Assembly (NCBI GenBank): GCA_934140005.1
Contig: CAKPBB010000030.1
Coordinates: forward strand, 1-9,474
DNA from: an uncultured Clostridia bacterium
Lineage (GTDB): Bacteria; Bacillota; Clostridia; TANB77; CAG-508
DNA: 9,474 nucleotides
Direction of reading: 5' to 3'
The first letter of the stretch is position 1. Each line of letters starts with the position of its first letter. The position numbers were made by a program, and so were the translations under genes. Shown here piece after piece: positions 6,395-9,474 of the stretch. Under the pieces are notes generated by a model. The model did no database searches. It had not been told where the DNA came from and saw only the letters and a list, made by a program, of their open reading frames with translations.

Positions 6395-6974
6395 ATATTT
6401 CAGAAAAGTTATTTAATAAATCTGTTATAAAACCATTATATGTAGATAAATCTGTAAGAGGAAAATCAAAATCAAAAACATATATGTTATTTTCAATTTG
6501 CATAAATACAACTTGTAAATAGTAAGCAATATTTTGATTTTGATCCAAATAATGAAAACTATATGTTGCAGCAGAATGATTATTTATTTCAAAGTCTTTT
6601 ATATCAGATAGATTAGATATGCTAGAAAATTCTTTTATATAAGTAGTTCTGTCAGCTCTAATTAGATTTTGTAAGCTTTCATTTAAATCATAATTTAATT
6701 TTTTTACAAATACATTTAAATTATTATCATTTCTAAGTTCTAATAAATAATTTGAATATGATGTATATTGTTTTAGTTCATAGTTTTTAGAAACTTCTAT
6801 TTGTATAGTGTTTGAAGTATCTTTAAAAATTCTATTTTCTCCAACAATTTCACCATATTGTTTTTGCCTAATAATAGAATGTCTAATAATTAAAGAAATC
6901 GCAATTATTAAAATAATTGATAATATAAGTGAAATACATATTAGTATTTTCTTTTTGTTTATTTTATTTTCCAT
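6393..6974 (-). CDS. Hypothetical membrane-anchored protein
   Basis: I do not recognise this 193-residue protein. It begins with a basic tail (MENKINKKK), then one long hydrophobic segment (about 9-31) followed by RHSIIRQKQ. I predict a signal anchor with the rest outside the membrane. No lipobox Cys is placed for lipoprotein processing. The remaining 160 residues are polar and Asn/Ser-rich, with alternating beta-like stretches such as NTIQIEVS (55-62), LNVFVKKL (86-93) and NIYVFDFDF (163-171). This recalls small PsbP/DcrB-like extracytoplasmic domains, but that is only a guess from pattern. It is the only minus-strand gene in the window, convergent with the AI-2E gene and divergent from rpoB. 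An in-frame TAG immediately before the ATG fixes the earliest start, yet no ribosome-binding site lies at normal distance. Base composition matches its neighbours, with no sign of recent transfer. Confidence 0.75.
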   Translation of the reverse strand: MENKINKKKILICISLILSIILIIAISLIIRHSIIRQKQYGEIVGENRIFKDTSNTIQIEVSKNYELKQYTSYSNYLLELRNDNNLNVFVKKLNYDLNESLQNLIRADRTTYIKEFSSISNLSDIKDFEINNHSAATYSFHYLDQNQNIAYYLQVVFMQIENNIYVFDFDFPLTDLSTYNGFITDLLNNFSEI

Positions 6975-7028
6975 CTATATATAATAACAAGCCTAATAAT
7001 TGTAGGCTATCCTTTCTTACTAATTATA
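6975..7028 (-). promoter_or_regulatory. Leader and possible -10 of the minus-strand gene
   Basis: On the minus strand TATAAT (7028-7023) is a perfect -10 box without a recognisable -35. Next come the SD-like AGAAAGGA (7017-7010) and a hairpin AGCCTA / TAGGCT with a 7-base loop (7008-6990), then 15 AT-rich bases before the ATG. The SD-like motif is 35 bases from the start, or about 17 if the hairpin is excluded, so normal initiation is not obvious. If the -10 is real, the transcript starts close to or inside the SD-like motif. Confidence 0.35.
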
Positions 7029-7174
7029 CAATAATAATATCATAAAATAATAAAAATGCAACTCAAATTGGTATATAAAATTTAATCAAATTGTAATATT
7101 ATAAAAAAATGGTGAAAAATTGTATGCGTTAATGTTAAAAACCTAAATTCCGCAAGGAAAATCGGTAAAACTAC
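7029..7174. other. Spacer between divergent promoters
   Basis: This AT-rich stretch lies between the minus-strand gene and the rpoB promoter. I see no open reading frame, tRNA or strong hairpin. A minor feature is CCG/CGG around a 10-base loop (about 7150-7165) just upstream of the rpoB -35 box, too small to call. Confidence 0.4.
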
Positions 7175-7204
7175 TTGACTACATACCTAAAAATATGTTA
7201 TAGT
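7175..7204 (+). promoter_or_regulatory. Strong promoter for rpoB
   Basis: TTGACT (7175-7180) and TATAGT (7199-7204) are separated by 18 bases, and a TG at 7196-7197 makes an extended -10 (TGtTATAGT). The expected start is near 7211, giving a leader of about 270 bases before rpoB. It is one of the two best promoters in the window, fitting for an RNA polymerase gene with no upstream ribosomal-protein gene to supply transcription. Confidence 0.8.
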
Positions 7205-7241
7205 AATATAGCATAAATATGAATATAAGGAAAAATGGAAG

Positions 7242-7291
7242 ATAAAGGTAGACAAAAAGCAAATAATGATTTTTGAAGAAACTACCTTTAT
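7242..7291 (+). promoter_or_regulatory. Long hairpin, first domain of the rpoB leader
   Basis: ATAAAGGTAG (7242-7251) pairs perfectly with CTACCTTTAT (7282-7291). Inside it CAAAAA (7253-7258) pairs perfectly with TTTTTG (7270-7275) around an 11-base loop. The two helices are separated by an asymmetric internal loop of one base against AAGAAA. No U-tract follows, so it is not itself a terminator. Sixteen base pairs in 50 bases is unlikely to be incidental, though A/T-rich pairing adds some background. Confidence 0.55.
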
Positions 7292-7377
7292 TATGTTTCT
7301 GTGAGTACTTATGAAAATTGTTATATAAATTTTAGCAAAGAGGAATTGTTTAAAAGAGGAACTATTAAAAAATATTT

Positions 7378-7467
7378 TTTGGCAGGGATATAAATTTTAA
7401 TAACAACCTTTTATACAAGAGGGACTTTGCCTAAAATGAAATATATTAAAGCCTGCTAAATTTTTTT
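7378..7467 (+). promoter_or_regulatory. Candidate attenuator before rpoB
   Basis: TTTGGCAGG (7378-7386) pairs with CCTGCTAAA (7452-7460), nine pairs including one G-U, and is followed at once by T7 (7461-7467). That is the arrangement of an intrinsic terminator with a large 65-base branched loop. Within it CCTTTT (7407-7412) pairs with AAGAGG (7417-7422) across an ATAC tetraloop. GGCAGGG (7381-7387) can alternatively pair with CTTTGCC (7425-7431), which excludes the closing helix. The rpoB ribosome-binding site begins four bases after the T-run, so transcription or translation could be controlled here. Confidence 0.4.
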
Positions 7468-7483
7468 AAAAGGGTGGTTTGTT

Positions 7484-9474
7484 TTGGTAAAAGTAAAAGA
7501 TGTAGTACATGAGAAATGTACACGTAAAACTTTTTCTAAGATAGGAGATTTTATAGAAATTCCTAATCTTATTAAAGTTCAAAAAGATTCTTATGATTGG
7601 TTCATTAAAGAAGGATTAGGAGAAGTTTTAAAAGATATCTCTCCTATAATTGACTATTCAGGAAATCTTGTGTTAGAATTCTTTGACTATTATATGGAAA
7701 AAGAAACAAAATATTCTCTAGAAGAAGCAAAATCAAGAGACGCAACATATTCAACAAGACTTCATGTAAAAGTTAGATTAATTAATCGTGAAACAGGAGA
7801 AATTAAAGAACAAGAAATTTATCTAGGCGATTTTCCAGTAATGACAGATAGTGGTACATTTGTTATTAATGGTGCAGAAAGAGTTGTAGTTAGCCAATTA
7901 GTTCGTTCACCAGGTTGCTACTATGATTCAAGTTATGATAAAGCTGGAAAAAAACTATATACAGCTACGGTAATGCCTATCCGTGGAGCTTGGCTAGAAT
8001 ATGAAACAGATAGCAATGATGTATTTTGGGTTAGAATTGATAGAACAAGAAAATTACCTGTAACATCATTATTGAGAGCTATTGGATTAGATACAGATGA
8101 AAAAATTATAGATTTTTTCGGAGAAGATGAAAAAATATTAGCTACAATAGCTAAAGATCCAATTAAAACAGCTGACGAAGCTTTAATTGAAATTTACAAA
8201 AAATTAAGACCTGGAGAACTTCCAACAGTTGATGCTGCAAGAAATTTATTTGATGGATTATTCTTTGACAGCAGAAGATATGATTTATCTAAAGTTGGTA
8301 GATATAAATATAATAAGAAATTAAGTATTGCATCAAGAATAGCAAGCCATATTGCTTATGATGATATAGTTAATCCAGAAACAGGTGAAGTACTTGTCGA
8401 AAAAGATAATGTAATTTCTGAGGAAGTTGCTAAAGAAATTCAAGATGCAGGTATAAATGTAGTATATGTTAAAATTGAAGGTAAAAAAGCAAAAGTTATA
8501 GGAAATGGAACTGTTGATATTAAAGCTTATGTTGCTCCTAAAATAGCTGAAGACCTTGGAATCAAAGTTGATGTTAATTATGCAGTATTACAAAATATAC
8601 TAGAAACAACTTCAGAAGATAATTTAGCAAAAGCTATTGAAGAAAGATTAGAAGAATTAGTACCAAAGCATGTTACAACCGAAGATATTTTAGCTTCTGT
8701 TAACTACTTATTAAATTTAGAGTACAATACATATATTTCTGATCCAGCAAAACCAAGATTAGGAAATACTGATGATATTGACCATTTAGGAAACAGAAGA
8801 ATTCGTTGCGTTGGTGAATTATTACAAAATCAATTTAGAATTGGTTTAACAAGACTTGAAAGAGTTGTTCGTGAGAGAATGACAATTCAAGACTTGGACG
8901 TTGTAACACCACAAACTTTAATTAATACAAAACCAATAACATCATCTATTCGTGAATTTTTTGGTAGTTCACAATTATCACAATTCATGGATCAATGTAA
9001 CCCATTGTCTGAATTAACTCATAAGAGAAGAATTTCAGCATTAGGTCCTGGTGGTTTATCAAGAGAAAGAGCTGGATTCGAGGTTCGTGATATTCACTAT
9101 ACTCACTATGGTAGATTATGTCCTATCGAATCACCAGAAGGTCCAAACATTGGACTTATATCAGCACTTTCAACATTTGCTATTATCAATGAATATGGTT
9201 TTGTTGAAACACCATATAGAAGAGTTGATAAAGCTGCAAATTCAAAAGTAACAGATGAAGTTAGATATATGACTGCTGATGAAGAAGATCATTATATTAT
9301 AGCTCAAGCATCTGAACCAGTTGATGAAAATGGTTGCTTATTAAATAAGAGAATTCGTGTAAGAGATCGTGCAGAAATCAAAGAAGTAGATAGAGAGCAA
9401 GTTGATTATATAGATGTTTCACCAAAACAATTAGTTTCTGTTGGTGCAGCAATGATACCTTTCTTAGAGCATGA
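7484..9474 (+). CDS. rpoB: RNA polymerase beta subunit (5' part)
   Basis: This is the beta subunit of DNA-dependent RNA polymerase, which with beta' forms the catalytic channel. The first 663 codons are present and the gene continues past the window, so roughly half of the usual length of about 1,150-1,250 residues is visible. The frame is open throughout. Landmarks include IPNLIKVQKDSYDWF (26-40), the NGAERVVVSQLVRSPGCYY block, and the rifampicin region FFGSSQLSQFMDQCNPLSEL (492-511) continuing to THKRRISALGPGG. CPIESPEGPNIGLI lies at 546-559. The residues equivalent to E. coli Asp516, His526 and Ser531 are wild type; position 518 is Cys instead of the Asn of E. coli. TTG 7484 is chosen because AGGGTGG lies six bases upstream and the protein then starts VKVKDVVHEK just before the conserved FSKIGDF. 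No rplJ-rplL precedes it. Confidence 0.97.
   Translation, partial: MVKVKDVVHEKCTRKTFSKIGDFIEIPNLIKVQKDSYDWFIKEGLGEVLKDISPIIDYSGNLVLEFFDYYMEKETKYSLEEAKSRDATYSTRLHVKVRLINRETGEIKEQEIYLGDFPVMTDSGTFVINGAERVVVSQLVRSPGCYYDSSYDKAGKKLYTATVMPIRGAWLEYETDSNDVFWVRIDRTRKLPVTSLLRAIGLDTDEKIIDFFGEDEKILATIAKDPIKTADEALIEIYKKLRPGELPTVDAARNLFDGLFFDSRRYDLSKVGRYKYNKKLSIASRIASHIAYDDIVNPETGEVLVEKDNVISEEVAKEIQDAGINVVYVKIEGKKAKVIGNGTVDIKAYVAPKIAEDLGIKVDVNYAVLQNILETTSEDNLAKAIEERLEELVPKHVTTEDILASVNYLLNLEYNTYISDPAKPRLGNTDDIDHLGNRRIRCVGELLQNQFRIGLTRLERVVRERMTIQDLDVVTPQTLINTKPITSSIREFFGSSQLSQFMDQCNPLSELTHKRRISALGPGGLSRERAGFEVRDIHYTHYGRLCPIESPEGPNIGLISALSTFAIINEYGFVETPYRRVDKAANSKVTDEVRYMTADEEDHYIIAQASEPVDENGCLLNKRIRVRDRAEIKEVDREQVDYIDVSPKQLVSVGAAMIPFLEH

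Larger units (their letters stand above)
7211..7483 (+). ncRNA. Structured 5' leader of rpoB
   Basis: About 270 untranslated bases separate the predicted start of transcription from rpoB. Two folded domains are visible: a long imperfect hairpin (7242-7291) and a closed domain (7378-7460) directly followed by seven Ts. Between and within them the motif AAGAGG recurs at 7338-7343, 7354-7359 and 7417-7422. I do not recognise a named riboswitch, T-box or ribosomal-protein leader. The length and pairing suggest a cis-regulatory RNA, perhaps an attenuator, but that is inference from base pairing alone. Confidence 0.5.

Noticed and set aside
7468..7486. T-box-like AGGGTGG near the end of the rpoB leader
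   Set aside because: It is the ribosome-binding site at six bases from the TTG start. The flanking ACCGCG and the specifier stem of a T-box are missing, and rpoB is not a T-box target.
9051..9251. A 66-codon open frame within rpoB
   Set aside because: It lies out of frame inside highly conserved RpoB sequence, has no ribosome-binding site, and gives a low-complexity product. It is a shadow of rpoB.

Overview
The window looks like chromosomal DNA of a very AT-rich, Gram-positive-type bacterium, most likely an uncultured Firmicutes/Clostridia lineage. This rests on the overwhelmingly A/T third codon positions, the AGAAAGGA and AAAGGGTGG ribosome-binding sites, frequent TTG/GTG starts, a family II pyrophosphatase-like DHH-DHHA2 protein, and a clostridial-looking RpoB. 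TGG encodes Trp and only TAA or TAG ends the complete genes, so nothing suggests a recoded genetic code. No mobile element, CRISPR array, tRNA or phage gene was seen. It reads as core genome with some unusual details.

Layout: (1) 9-224: the 5S rRNA that closes an rRNA operon, followed by a perfect 13-bp terminator hairpin. (2) 225-586: an AT-rich gap with a TTGACA promoter and a small perfect palindrome in the untranslated leader. (3) 526-2921: comM (YifB-type AAA+ ATPase) and dprA, a DNA-uptake/recombination pair. The first 30 codons of comM are out of frame with the rest by one extra base in a GGG run at 615-617. (4) 3020-4314: a DHH-DHHA2 phosphoesterase and yraN, overlapping by one base. 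(5) 4429-6349: exodeoxyribonuclease III (TTG start, near-consensus promoter) and an AI-2E/PerM-type membrane protein, 19 bases apart and probably co-transcribed. (6) 6354-6394: a strong bidirectional terminator shared with a convergent minus-strand gene (6393-6974) for an unrecognised membrane-anchored protein. (7) 7175-9474: a strong promoter, a roughly 270-base structured leader, and the first 663 codons of rpoB, which runs off the window.

Functional theme: comM, dprA, yraN and exoA all act on, or are linked to, DNA uptake, recombination or repair. rRNA and RNA polymerase beta flank this block. The best leads for something undescribed are the structured rpoB leader (two hairpin domains, competing pairings and a U-tract directly before the ribosome-binding site), the DHH-DHHA2 protein lacking several metal-site residues of its pyrophosphatase relatives, and the split comM start. 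I found no clearly novel multi-gene system.
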